DNA from: Mallotus nudiflorus
Taxonomy: Eukaryota > Streptophyta > Magnoliopsida > Malpighiales > Euphorbiaceae
Assembly: GCA_947683625.1 (NCBI GenBank)
Contig: CANTUR010001071.1
Location: 164,518-228,517 of the forward strand
Length of the DNA: 64,000 bases
Direction: 5' to 3'
A program made the position numbers and the translations under genes. Positions 12,335 through 23,785 of the stretch are shown one piece after another. Numbering within the stretch: position 1 is the stretch's first letter; each line of letters begins with the position of its first letter. The notes beneath the pieces are model-generated. The model was not told the origin of the DNA, did not search any database, and saw only the letters and a list, made by a program, of their open reading frames with translations.

Positions 12335-13240
12335 AAATGATATTTTTATAGTGGATATTTAAGATACATGGTGGGAGATAAGGAATAATTCAACAAGCTT
12401 AATGTCAAGGATAGAGGACATGTTACATTCGGAGATAATGCCTAAGGAAGAATTGTAAGCATTAGAGAAATTAGTAATCCTCAATCCTTATCTATACATC
12501 ATGTGTTGCTTGTTAATTGTCTTAAGCATAATTTACTTTGTATAAGTCAATTATATGACATGGGAAATAAAGTGACTTTTTATCCTAGAAATTGCTTTGT
12601 TAGTAGTCTTAATAAAGATAAAGTAATTTTCAGTGGTGAAAGAATAAACAATATTTATGTTATTAATTTGAATGAAATTAATAACAAAGACATAAAATGC
12701 TTAATGGACATATTTCTCTTGACACATGGACATGGCATAGAAGGTTAGGACATGCAAATTTTAAGCTATTGAATGATATTTATAAACATGAACTTATGAT
12801 TGGTTTACCCAAGCTTGAATTCTCCAAGGATAAACCTTGTGATGCTTATCAAAAGGGAAAACAATCCAAGTATTCATTTAAGCTCAAGACTGTAGTGTCA
12901 ACCTCTAGGCCACTTAAACTTTTACATATGGATTTGTTTGGACCAACCATAGTTACTAGTCTAAGTGATGTACACTATGCTTATGTATTGGTTGATGATT
13001 ACTCTAGATACATTTGGGTGTGTTTTCTTGATAATAAGAATGATGCATTTAAATCTTTTGAAATTTTTTCAAAAAGAATTAAAAAAAGAAAAAGGATTTT
13101 GTATTTTATCCATTAGAAATGATCATGAAACCAAATTTGAAAATAAATTCTTTAAAACCTTTTGTGATAAAAATGGCATTTCACATACGTTTTCATTTCC
13201 TAGAACTCTTTAACAAAATGGGGTAGTTGAAAAGAAAAAT
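12335..13240 (+). pseudogene. Copia protease remnant, GAG-pre-integrase and integrase core (pseudogene)
   Basis: The protease active-site region is barely visible near 12350 (YMVGDKE), with its catalytic Asp region degraded. From 12503 the GAG-pre-integrase domain reads HNLLCISQLYDMGNKVTF and continues in another frame through WHRRLGHANFKLLNDI to a KPCDAYQKGKQ zinc-finger end, one Cys having become Tyr. The integrase core follows with LHMDLFGPT, YVLVDDYSRYIWV and, in yet another frame, RNDHETKFEN. There are at least three frame changes. Confidence 0.8.
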
Positions 13241-13890
13241 ATAACTTCAATGGAAATGGAAAAACAATGCTTTATGAGTATAATTTACCTTTATATTTTT
13301 GGGTGGAAGCCGTTAACATGTTTTGTTATATTTCAAATAGAGTTTTCAAAAGACCAATTTTAAATAAAACTCCTTATGAGCTTTAAAATAATAGAAAATC
13401 TAAAATCTCATATCTTAGAGTTTTTGGATGCAAGTGCTTTATATTAAATACCAAGGATAATCTTTGAAAATTTGATTCCAAAGCCGATGAAGGAATTTTC
13501 TTAGGCTATTTTACCTCTAGCAAAGCATATAGAGTATTTAATACTAGAACTCTAGTAATTAAAGAGTCAATGTATGTTCTCTTTGATGAATCAAACTCAC
13601 TTGATCCTAGAAATGATATTCATAGTATTGATGATATTGTAAGTGAACTTGTGGAAGAAAAGACTCAAGAAGAAAATGCAAGCAAGCCTTTAGAGCTTGA
13701 AGATTCTAGAAAGGAAGAAGATGAGGAAATGCCTTAACCTACCTTAAAGCATGATCTTCCAAAGGATTGACAATTCAAGAAAGCACATCCATAAGACCTC
13801 ATTATAGGTGACACTACAAAAGTAGTAACTACTAGATCTAAACTAAAGTTTATTGTAAATTTAGCATTCATTTCTTAAATTGAACCCAAA
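13241..13890 (+). pseudogene. Copia integrase C-terminus and integrase-RT linker (pseudogene)
   Basis: Short conceptual peptides in the same direction, broken by many stops, fill the space between the integrase core and RT. The length and position agree with Copia elements. An acidic linker can be recognised around 13620-13735. No separate gene is present. Confidence 0.5.
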
Positions 13891-14870
13891 AATATTGATA
13901 ATGCTTTGAGTGATGAATTTTAGGTCTTTGCTATACAAGAAGAGTTAAATCAATTTAAGAGAAATAAGGTTTGGACCTTGGTTCCTAAATCTAAACACAT
14001 CCTATTATAAGCACCAAATAAGTGTTTATAAATAAGATGAATGAACAAGGTGTCATAACTATGAATAAAGTTAGACTAGTAGCTAAAGGTTATAATCAAA
14101 AGGAAGACATTAATTATAGTGAAATCTTTGCCCCTGTTACAAGGTTAGAAGCTATTAGAATGTTATTTGCATTTGCATTATTCATGGATTTTAAAATTTA
14201 TCAAATGGATATTAAAAGTGCATTTTTAAATGGTTTCATTGAAGAGAAGGTGTATGTTAAACAACCTCCGGATTTTTATAGTTTTGATTTTCCTAATCAT
14301 GTGTTTAAACTTTCAAAAGCATTATATGGATTGAAACAAGCTCCAAGAGCATAGTATGAAAGATTGAGTAACTTTCTTTTAGAAAAAGGTTTTTTAAAGG
14401 AAAATTTGACATAACTTTTTTCATAAAGAAATCCAAGCATTATTTTTTAATTGTTCAAATTTCTGTTGATGACATTATTTTCGGTGCTACTAACCATTGC
14501 TTGTGTGAAGAATTTTCTAAGTTAATGAAAAGAGAATTTGAAATGAGTATGATGGGTGAGCTTAAATTCTTCCTTAGACTTAAAATCAAGCAATGCAAAG
14601 ATAAGACTTTCATTGATCAAACTAAATACACTAGGGACATTCTCAAGAAATTTGATATGGATGGAGCTAAGTTAAGCAAGACTCCCATGAGTACCACCAC
14701 CAACCTAAACAAAGATGAGAATGTTAAAATTATTAATAAAAAGCATTTTAAAGGTATGATTGGATCCCTTCTTTATTTAATTGTTAATAGACCAGATATT
14801 ATATTTGTTACAAGCTTGTGTGCTAGGTTTCAATCTAGTCCTAGGAAGTCTCATTGAATGCTATTAAAAA
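13891..14870 (+). pseudogene. Copia reverse transcriptase (pseudogene)
   Basis: Copia RT motifs occur in order: KVRLVAKGYNQKEDINYSEI, FAPVTRLEAIRMLFAFAL, IYQMDIKSAFLNGFIEEKVY and LSKALYGLKQAPRA. The catalytic block reads SVDDIIFGATN (YVDD type with the Tyr replaced), and MSMMGELKFFL follows. Stops after APRA and a frame change near 14400 inactivate it. Confidence 0.88.
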
Positions 14871-15103
14871 GATTTTTAAATATCTTTATGGTATAATGCA
14901 TTTAGGACTTTGGTATCCTAAAAGCTCTTCCTTTGACTTGATTAGTTATTCAGATGCAGACTTTGCCAGTAGTTTACTAGATAGAAAAAGCACTTCTAAA
15001 ACTTGTCAAATTTTAGGTAATTGCTTGGTTTATTGTTTTAGTAAGAAATGAGTTTTGGTTGCCTTATTCACTGCTGAAGTAGAATATGTGGCGCCTAGTT
15101 GTT
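14854..15103 (+). pseudogene. Copia RNase H, upstream half (split by element A)
   Basis: It contains YLYGIMHLGLWY, the catalytic-site motif SYSDADFASSLLDRKSTS and, after a stop, VALFTAEVEYVAPSC. The last codons TGT T join directly to GC CCA at 45926 once element A and one copy of the TSD are removed. That restores reading continuity across 30.8 kb. Confidence 0.88.
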
Positions 15104-17450
15104 TGTCACGACTCGAACCCAAAGGGAATGTGATCGACACTAGGAAATGGGAATACATAAAGTAACCAAAATCCATAGTAAGCCTTAAGGAAAATTTACA
15201 ATAAAATATAGACAATACTAAAATGAAATATTTAAATAAAAGTAAATAACATAAATGGACTAACATCCAAAATAATCTTTGATAAAACATAATAATTAAC
15301 TTTAGTACAAATCCTTAATACATATGATAATTCATTAAATACAACATAATAGTCAACCATTATTACTATTATGGTGTTCTAGATTTAAAATACATACATA
15401 AGAATAATACATCTCATATAGACGTACATAAATTAGCCAGAGAAGAAGAAACTCGGTGTAAAGTTAGCTGATTGACAAATGACTCCCGAGATCTTGAAAA
15501 ATAATTGAGGGGAGTCAGATCTCACTGAGTAAGTTAATACAAGAAATGTATATAGTATGAACATCTTTTTAAAGATATATTTTATGAAAATATAAAATTT
15601 ATAATCAATAATGAAAAACATTTGATTTATTGAAATCGAAATAAAGTATTTAAAAAATTATAAAATACAATATAAAATACAATAAGCTTCCTCAAATCAT
15701 TTGTATAAAAAATCTAGGTGGAACCCTAGTCCACAATTCTAATAGCCTTTCGGCTCCCTTATAATCCAAAACTGTCGGTTCTCGAGAGCAAAACATCAAT
15801 CAAGCTACTAGCCATAATCAATTCACTTAAACCGATATTTACTAGCGGTTCACGAGAGCAAAGCATCACTGAGCTACCGGCCCTAATAATATAAATCATG
15901 CTCGAGAGCAAAGCTCACCGAGCCACATAACTTCCAACACTTACTCTCAATCCTATTGGTATGCACATGGTTCTGATGAAACCGATCAAGTAGCCCGTTC
16001 TACCGCATCTTATTTTAAAATAAATAAATTTAAATGAAACAAGGAAGATTACAAGAAAAAAATAAAAATAAAATTAACTAATAATTTGAAAATTTAATAT
16101 AAACATGCTAATATAACTATAGTAATAATAGGAGAATTTAATTCAAATATATATTTTTATAATAATATAATTCTTTAATAAATTCTTCCATTTATCAAAT
16201 CAATAAATTCATATTTAATATAACTATCCTATACATAGTTCAGTTATTAACTTACATGTTGAATGCACTCCTTTGCGTAGTCGCGCTCGAGCTCGACTTG
16301 TCGACTCGATTGGAGGCGCAACTAAAGAAAAGAAATAAATAAAAGGAATTAAAAACAAAATTCCTATAAATTCTATATTTCAAAGGAAAGACTCGATTAA
16401 AATATGACTCTAGTAAAATCGACTCAATATTATGTTTTACGAGAAATCTATTGAAAATTTGGCCTCCTTTATAAAACAAACATTTCTCTACAAAAATAAA
16501 GTTAACCCTGCATAAAAAAAATACTTCAAATACCATAAACAACTATAAATCTCGGGTTGGGCCCCCGAACTACACTTTATACCCAATCGAGAACCAATTT
16601 CACAATCACAGTTTATAAACAATAAAATTCCATTTAAATACTAAAATTAATTTATTTTCACAATAAAAGCATAAAAGACATTTATTTACAAAATAATTAC
16701 TTAAATTTACATTTAAAATCAAATTACATTATAAAAACCCTTATTCTAATTTTTGAAATTAAACAGCATTTAGCTACCGATAATTATTTAAATTATTCAA
16801 TCATATAATTAAACAACCGAAAACTCATTTAAATCTTAAAAATCATAAATAAAATTTTATTCGGATATTATTCGATAATTACTAATAATTAGCTAAAAAT
16901 AGAAATTAATTCACAAAAATTATTTTAATATTATTTATCACTCAAAAATTTTCCAAAACATAATAATTTACCATAATTTCAATTAAAACATAAAAATTAC
17001 TAATTTATACTAAATTTCTCAAAATTTCATTTTCAACATAAACATTCAGAAATTTTTAATAAAATTCGATACATAATTTAAATAAACTTCCTTAACAAAA
17101 CTTGCTTAAAATAACTAATAGAATTTATAAAAAATATAAAAATTTTTTGGCTCGAGAATAGTGTCGTGAAAAGTAACCCAAGACCCTAGAAATTCCAAAA
17201 ATTCACAAAAATAATTTTCAAAAACCTCAAAATACCTACAAACATCTGTCCTAAATAGCCAACATTAAATAAAATCAAATTGACATTCAATTTCACAATT
17301 TACTAAAAATACCTAAATTTAAATTTTATAAAAATAGAGTTATTACCAATTAAATTTCTCAAAATTGATTGGGGATTATAGAAGCCTGAGTCGTGAGCTT
17401 CGATTCAAGCCCAAATTCAGCTAGAGAGCTTGCTGGAAAAACTACCCACT

Positions 17451-19557
17451 TGTAACACCCAATTTCGGAATGATGAGTTATGGATGTGATAAAAGACTCT
17501 AATGATAAAAATGTCATGAATAAGTTTTCAATACTTGAACTTTGAAACTTTAGAGGTCTAATTGTATTTTTCAAAGAACGGATTTAATGTTTTCAAGGAC
17601 TAAATTGCAACGTTTTTAAGAACCTAATTGCAAAACTTAAATTCTTTCAAGGATCTTTTTATAATTAAATGAAAAAAAAGGTCGGAATTCTATAATTCCG
17701 ATTGGAATTATGTAATTCTGATTGGAATTATATAATTACGATTGGAATTACGTAATTCCGACTAGAATTATATAATTTCGATCGAAATTACACAATTTCA
17801 GTCGGAATTAGACCTTTTTGTCTGTTTTTCAAATTTTTTAGAAAATAAAATGTCTTTTTCTTGAGTCCTAATTAGTCTGAAATTCTCTTAAAATTATTTT
17901 TGGTATTTATCTAATGTTTTTAAAGAAATAGAAATATTTTAAGAATCAATTTATATGTAGGGTTTAAATGATGTTTCATTATAAAAGGAGGTGTTTTGGC
18001 TCCTGAAGAGGGGAGGGGGAGAAAAACAGAAGGAAGGAAAAAGAAAAAACAGAAAAAAGAAAAAAAAAGGATGGAAAAAAGGAAAAAAAGAAAAAAGAGA
18101 GATGAAAAAAAGAGAAAAAGCATATGCATTCTCTGCAAAAAATGCTTTTGCTTAATTGATTAATTGAAGATCTTTGGAGGATTTTTGAAGAACAAAATTT
18201 GAAAACCTATCAAGAAAGGTAATTTTATAAAATATGAGGAGCACTCCATTCAAATCATCCATAAGCATCATTTTCTGCTTATTTTATTTATTTATTTTAT
18301 TGATTTTTAATTTTATTTTATTATTGATTCACTAATCATTATTTTTGTTCTTTTTTATGATGATTATGGAGGACTAAACTCATGAGAAGTTCATGGATAA
18401 GAGTTTGTAGATTTAGTTTTTAGGTCTTTTTATTTTTTATTGAATTTTTTATTTTATTTATGTTTCTTTGGGGTTGTATTAATTATTTTTATTATTATTT
18501 TCAATAAATTATTGTAATAGCCCCAATAGTAGGAATAGTAAAATTGTGTATTGTTGTTTATTTATTTTAATTAATTGGTTAGTAAAATTAGGGTTTCAAT
18601 TGGGTAATTAATTAAAATCAATGGAGGAAGTAGATTAATTTAGGTTGCATATTGATGAAAATTAGGTTTTCTTAGAAGGAATTAATTTAATTAGTTGTTT
18701 GAGTTTTTTTTAATTGTTTTGATATATTTCATTTATTTTTGGGCTTGTTTATTTATTTTTATATGTTGTGAGTCTTAAGCCCATATTAGATTCTAATCCA
18801 CTTAAATAAATTTAGGTTTGTTTAGGTTTAAAATGCACTTTAGGCCCATAATTAATTAGAATTTAGGGTAGAGATAACTTAGGCCATTTAGTAAATTAGA
18901 CATAAGCCTACCTAATTTAATTTAATTAATTAGACTTAGCCTACTTAATTTAAATCTTTTTCATAATTTATAGATTTAAGATCACCTTACAATTAAAACA
19001 TGTAGAATTAGGCATACTAATTTAAATACTTCATAATTTATAGATTTAGGCCCATTTTTAAAATGAAAATAAATAGACTTGTTCACTTAATTAAAATTAA
19101 AAGGAATTAGACCTTTTAGACTCACTTATTAAAAATATTTAGATTTAGCTTTTTTAATTAAAATCATATTAGACTAACTTAGGGATTGTATTGAATGCAC
19201 TATTTATTTGTATTTTCATGACTGGTTTGCCTTGGAGTTAATTGCTAGAATAAGGGTTTATATGAAATTACATATAAATAGAAGATAATATAGTAATTCA
19301 TAAAGTAATTCTAAATGAACACGAGACTGAAAGAAGTTAGTATTCCGTATCCAAAATCTTCTGGTTGTGGTGCTAGCTTTCTTTTAGGGAATTGAGCACC
19401 ACCTTTTCAATTTGTCCTAGTTATTACCCTGGGTGGAGACTCCTCATCTTCACGCCACGTTTTTGTGACAGTGGTTAGTGTGTTCTCTAGAGCCTTGAGC
19501 TCAAACAGTGTCGTGGTTGCTAAAATCTTGGACGCACACTAAACCTCACCGTCTACA
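17451..19557 (+). mobile_element. Solo LTR E in the left LTR of element A
   Basis: It begins TGTAACACCCAATTTCGG and ends CCGTCTACA. Flanks CCACT (17446-17450) and CCACC (19558-19562) are a 4-of-5 TSD, and element A LTR sequence resumes directly on both sides. It contains a TATA-like TATAAAAGGAGG near 17981, an A/G-rich leader and, at about 17690-17810, a tandem array of ~20-bp palindromic units. It has no gag or pol, so it is a solo LTR of a family not otherwise present in the window. Confidence 0.85.
17690..17812. repeat. Tandem array of ~20-bp palindromic units in LTR E
   Basis: About six units follow the pattern GGAATTATGTAATTCTGATT with variants (ATATAATTACGATT, ACGTAATTCCGACT). Each unit is close to its own reverse complement (AATTNNNNAATT core). 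Confidence 0.8.
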
Positions 19558-20109
19558 CCACCAATCTTCCTCCTCAATTTTCGTCACCAAAAGAGAAAGG
19601 GAAGAAGAAGAGGTAAGGGGATGTCTAACAGTTGTTGTTGCTGCTGGCGGTGGTGATGGCATTGCCTGGTGGTGGTACGACGTGCAGGAGCAACAACGAT
19701 GGCAGTGGGTGGTGGTGATGCGTGTTGGCAGTCACGCGATGGAGAAGGGAAGAGAAGGAGGGAAATAAAGGATGGAGAAAAAGGGAAACAGAAAGGGAAA
19801 GAAAGGAAAAAAATTTTCTTTTTATGTATTTTTTTATTAAAAAGCACAAAAGACAAAAATAATATAGTATATTAAATTAAAATATTATTTCTAATTATTC
19901 TAACCATAAAATATATTAAAGTGTATTCAAATACACTAAATCAACGCTAAAATTAAATTAATAATATTAAAATAATATTCAACCCCAAAAATTTAAATTT
20001 AACTTCACTAAAAATCAAATATCACAATTTAATGTAATAATATAAAATAAAAATAATTATTAACACTGTAAATCTCATAATTTAATTTATAGAAATTTAG
20101 GTTTTTACA

Positions 20110-20124
20110 GTCTTCCCTACTTAA
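20110..20124 (-). other. Element A polypurine tract
   Basis: The complement reads AAGTAGGGAAGAC directly before the LTR start TGTAAAAAC. This is the same layout as in element B. Confidence 0.75.
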
Positions 20125-20199
20125 AAAAAAATCATCTTTGAATTTTTGATAAATAAAGATGCAAAATCTTAATGAAAAAGATAGGGATAGGCCACTTGC

Positions 20200-23100
20200 A
20201 TCGCTGCCTTCGTATCCTATGTGCAATTCTCCGTTGTGTGGTTGCTCCATAACACCTTCACCATCAAGATCTCATTAGTGCGAAGTTGACAAACTTGGCA
20301 ATCGATAATCACTACAGGATATTCCTCATATGACAGATCTTCATTTAACTCCACTATCTGAGGCAGAAGAACATGGGAAGAATCAGGAACATACTTCCTT
20401 AACATAAATATATGGAACACTAGGTGAATTATAGACAATTTAGGCGGCAACACCAATTTATAAACCACCTCTCTAACTTTCGAACGTATCTCAAAAGGTC
20501 TGATGTATCTTGGGGCTAATTTACCTTTTTTACCAAATCTCATAACCCCCTTCATTAAAGACACCTTTAGAAACACCATGTCTCTAATAAAAAAGGATGC
20601 ATCCTTCCTCTTCAGATCCATATAACTCTTCTATCTACTAAAGGTTGTCCTTAACTATTGTTGAATAATGAGAACCTTCTCAAAAGTAATCTGCACCAAT
20701 TCTGGACCTGTCAACCGTGTCTCCCTAACTTTCCAATACAATGGTGATCTACTCTTTTCACCATACAGTGCTTCATACAGAGCCATCTTAATATTTTCAT
20801 GATAATTGTTGTTATATGTAAATCCTATCAATGGAAAATGTATGTCCTATTGACCACTAAAGTCCATCACACACATCCTCAACATATCCTCTGGGGTTTG
20901 AATGGTCCTTTCTGACTGATCGTTTGTTTGAGGATGAAATGCTATCCTGAAATCAAGTTTGGTACCTAATGCCTTATGCAACTATTATAAGAAGACTAAG
21001 GTGAAAATAGCTCCTCTATCAAACACTATACTCACTGGTACCCCTTAAAGACAAACAATTATGTTGACATATAACCTTACTAATTCGTCAATAGAGTATG
21101 TCTTCTTAATTAGCAAAAAGTGTGCTAACTTAGCCTGTTAACTATCACCAAATTAGCATAATAACCACTAGTAGTATGAGGCAATCTAGTCATAAAATCC
21201 ATAGCAATCATATCCCACTTCCACTTTGGGATAAGCAATGGTTGTAAAATAATGTAGGCCTCTAGTGCTCTAGCTTCACCTACTAACAAGTGAGACATTT
21301 GAATACAAATTTTGTAATATCCTTTTTCATTCCATTCCACTAATATGTATCTTCAAGTCATGATACATCTTAGTAGAACTTAAATGACCACTGTAAGCAG
21401 AAAAATGTGCCTTTTCCATGATTTCTTTTCTCATCTCATCCACATCTGGCACACACAATCGAGTACCTAAATACAGTACACCCTTGTTATCAATCATAAA
21501 TCCAATGGACCTACCTTGTTGCACTTCAAACATGATCTTTTGCAATTATGGGTCCCTTCTCTATGCTGCCTTAATGCAATCCAAGTATACTGACCATACT
21601 TAAAACTGAGCAATGATGCATTTCTTAGTCACTTTTAACTACAATACTTGGTTAATTAACTCATGCATCTCTTTAACAATTGGTCTTCTCTTAGTACTGA
21701 TGTGTGCAAGGCTACCTGTGGACTTTTGATTCAAGCATTTGCAACTATATTTGCCTTGCTTGGATGGTACAGAATAAAATAATCATAGTCCTTTAGAAGT
21801 TCCATCCATCTTCTCTGCTTTAGATTTAAATCCCTCTGCTAGAATATGTACTTTAAGCTTTTGTGGTTGGTGTATATTTCACAAGTCACACCGTACAGGT
21901 AATACCTTCAAATCTTTAATGCAAACACCACTACTGCTATTTCCAAGTCATGAGTAGGATAATTTTGCTCGTGCTTCTTCAACTACCTTGAAGCATAAGC
22001 AACCACTCTTCCATTTTGCATTAATACACAGCCTAATCCTACTCAGGAAGCATCACAATACACTGTATACCCTTCATTCCTAGAAGGCAAAGTTAACGCT
22101 AGATCCAAAGTTAACAAATCCTTAAGCAATTGAAAGTGCTCCTCACATCTATCTATCCACACAACCTTAGCATTCTTCTAGGTCAGCCTTGTTAAAGGTG
22201 CAACAATTTTAGATAAATCCTTCACAAATCTCCTATAATAGCCAGCTAAACCCATAAAAATCCTTACTTCCATGACTAACGTGGGTCTTGGCCACTTTGT
22301 AATGGCTTCTATTAGCCTGGGATCCATTTGTTTGCCATCTCTGGATACCACATAGCCTAAGAATGCCACTTGATCCAACCATAATTCACACTTTGAAAAC
22401 TTGGCATACAACTAGTGTTCACTCAGAGTCTGAAGCACTAATCTCAAATGCATTGCATGCTCTACCTTACTTTTGGAGTATACTAGAATATTATTAATAA
22501 ACATAATCGTAAATCAATCCAAGAATGGCCTAAACACCCTATTCATTAAGTCCATAAAGGTTGTTGGGGCATTAGTCAACCTAGAGGACATCATTAAAAA
22601 TTCATAATGGTAATACCTTGTTTGAAATGCAGTTTTTGGTACATCTCAACCTCTAATTCCCAATTGATGATACCCAGACTTTAAGTCGATCTTGGAGAAA
22701 CATTGAGCTCCTTGAAGCTAATCGAATAAGTCATCAATCCTCGAGAGTGGATATTTGTTTTTGATGGTAACCTTATTCAACTGCCTGTAATCAATATAGA
22801 GTCAAAGACTATTATCTTTCTTCTTCACAAATAACACAGGAGCACCTCAAGGAGATGTACTAGGTTGAATAAAACCTTTATCAAGCAATTCCTACAATTG
22901 CTCTCTCAGCTCTTTTAACTCTGCGGGCATCATTCTATATGGTGGCACAGAGATAGGATCTGTACCAGGCACTACATCGATACAGAATTCTATTTACTTA
23001 TCAAGTGGCAAGCCTAGTAATTCTTCAGGAAAAATATCTGAAAATTTGCATACCACTGGCACCCTTTCAACTGCCCCTTATTTGCTTATATATCTCTGAC

Positions 23101-23785
23101 CATAACTAAGTAGCCTTGACAACCTCTTCTAAGCATCTTCCTAACTATGATTGTAGAAATAATATTTTAAGGTATTAAATTCTTGTCACCTTTGAATCTG
23201 AATTCTTTATCAGATGGAATTCTAAAAATTATTTCCTTCTCTTGACAGTCCACTATAGCATAATACTGTGCCAACCAATCCATTCTTATAATTACATCAA
23301 AATAAATCACATCAAATAAAACCAAATACGTTAGCAACTCTTTACCTTCTACCAACACAGGACAAGATGGAAAGAACACATTTGTCTCCAACTCATCACT
23401 TAGTGGAGTCACTACAGATAAGGGAATCAACAACTTGGAAGGTTAACATGCTACTTTATAAGCAAATATAGGAGACACAAAAGAGTGTGAAGCACTAATG
23501 TCAAATAAGACTTTAGCCTTAAAATAGCATACTAGAAGAATACCTACAACAACTGCATTGGATGCCAAAACATCCTAAGGAGTCAAGGTGAAGACTCTGA
23601 CCTGACCACAACGTGCCTGCTATGAAGTGGACGGTTGTGCATATCCTCTACCCCCAGGTCTGCCTTCAAAACCTGTGCCTTGCTAGCTCGTATACTGAGT
23701 AGGTCATTGTTAAGGATACATAGGTAATTGATGCTATAGATGCACTTACCGAAATGGCTGAGCGACCAATGAAGAAGATCCCTGA
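20200..23785 (-). pseudogene. Element A pol: protease, RT, RNase H, integrase, chromodomain (pseudogene)
   Basis: Read on the minus strand from right to left, protease remains lie near 23480-23500 (DISASHSF where family members have DSGASHSF) and at 23433-23167. RT spans about 22960-22430, but its catalytic block reads FINN instead of FIDD. RNase H spans about 22080-21720 and integrase about 21545-20640. An integrase C-terminal and chromodomain-like tail (KGKLAPRYIRPFEI, LMVKVLWSNHTTE) lies at 20621-20217. Stops are frequent. The chromodomain tail marks it as a chromovirus. It is clearly inactive. Confidence 0.88.

Larger units (their letters stand above)
15104..20109 (-). repeat. Element A 3' LTR (left copy), interrupted by solo LTR E
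   Basis: It matches the right copy at 43095-45920 apart from a 2.1-kb insertion at 17451-19557. It carries, in element orientation, a GC-richer CT-rich leader block (complement of 19560-19760), GGTAATAAC near 17345, TTCTTTAG before TTGCGCC near 16320, and TGTAAGTTAA near 16250; these splice-like sites are discussed in the findings. Confidence 0.9.

Noticed and set aside
17446..19562. Considered as a full retrotransposon or a host gene
   Set aside because: Only an LTR is present: no PBS, gag or pol, and the TSD lies directly on its ends, so solo LTR is the simplest reading.
19508..19875. Overlapping frames on both strands at the end of the left LTR of element A
   Set aside because: They lie in the GC-rich LTR leader, with counterparts at 45470-45711. 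Repeats such as GGTGGTGG and AGGAG produce chance open frames.
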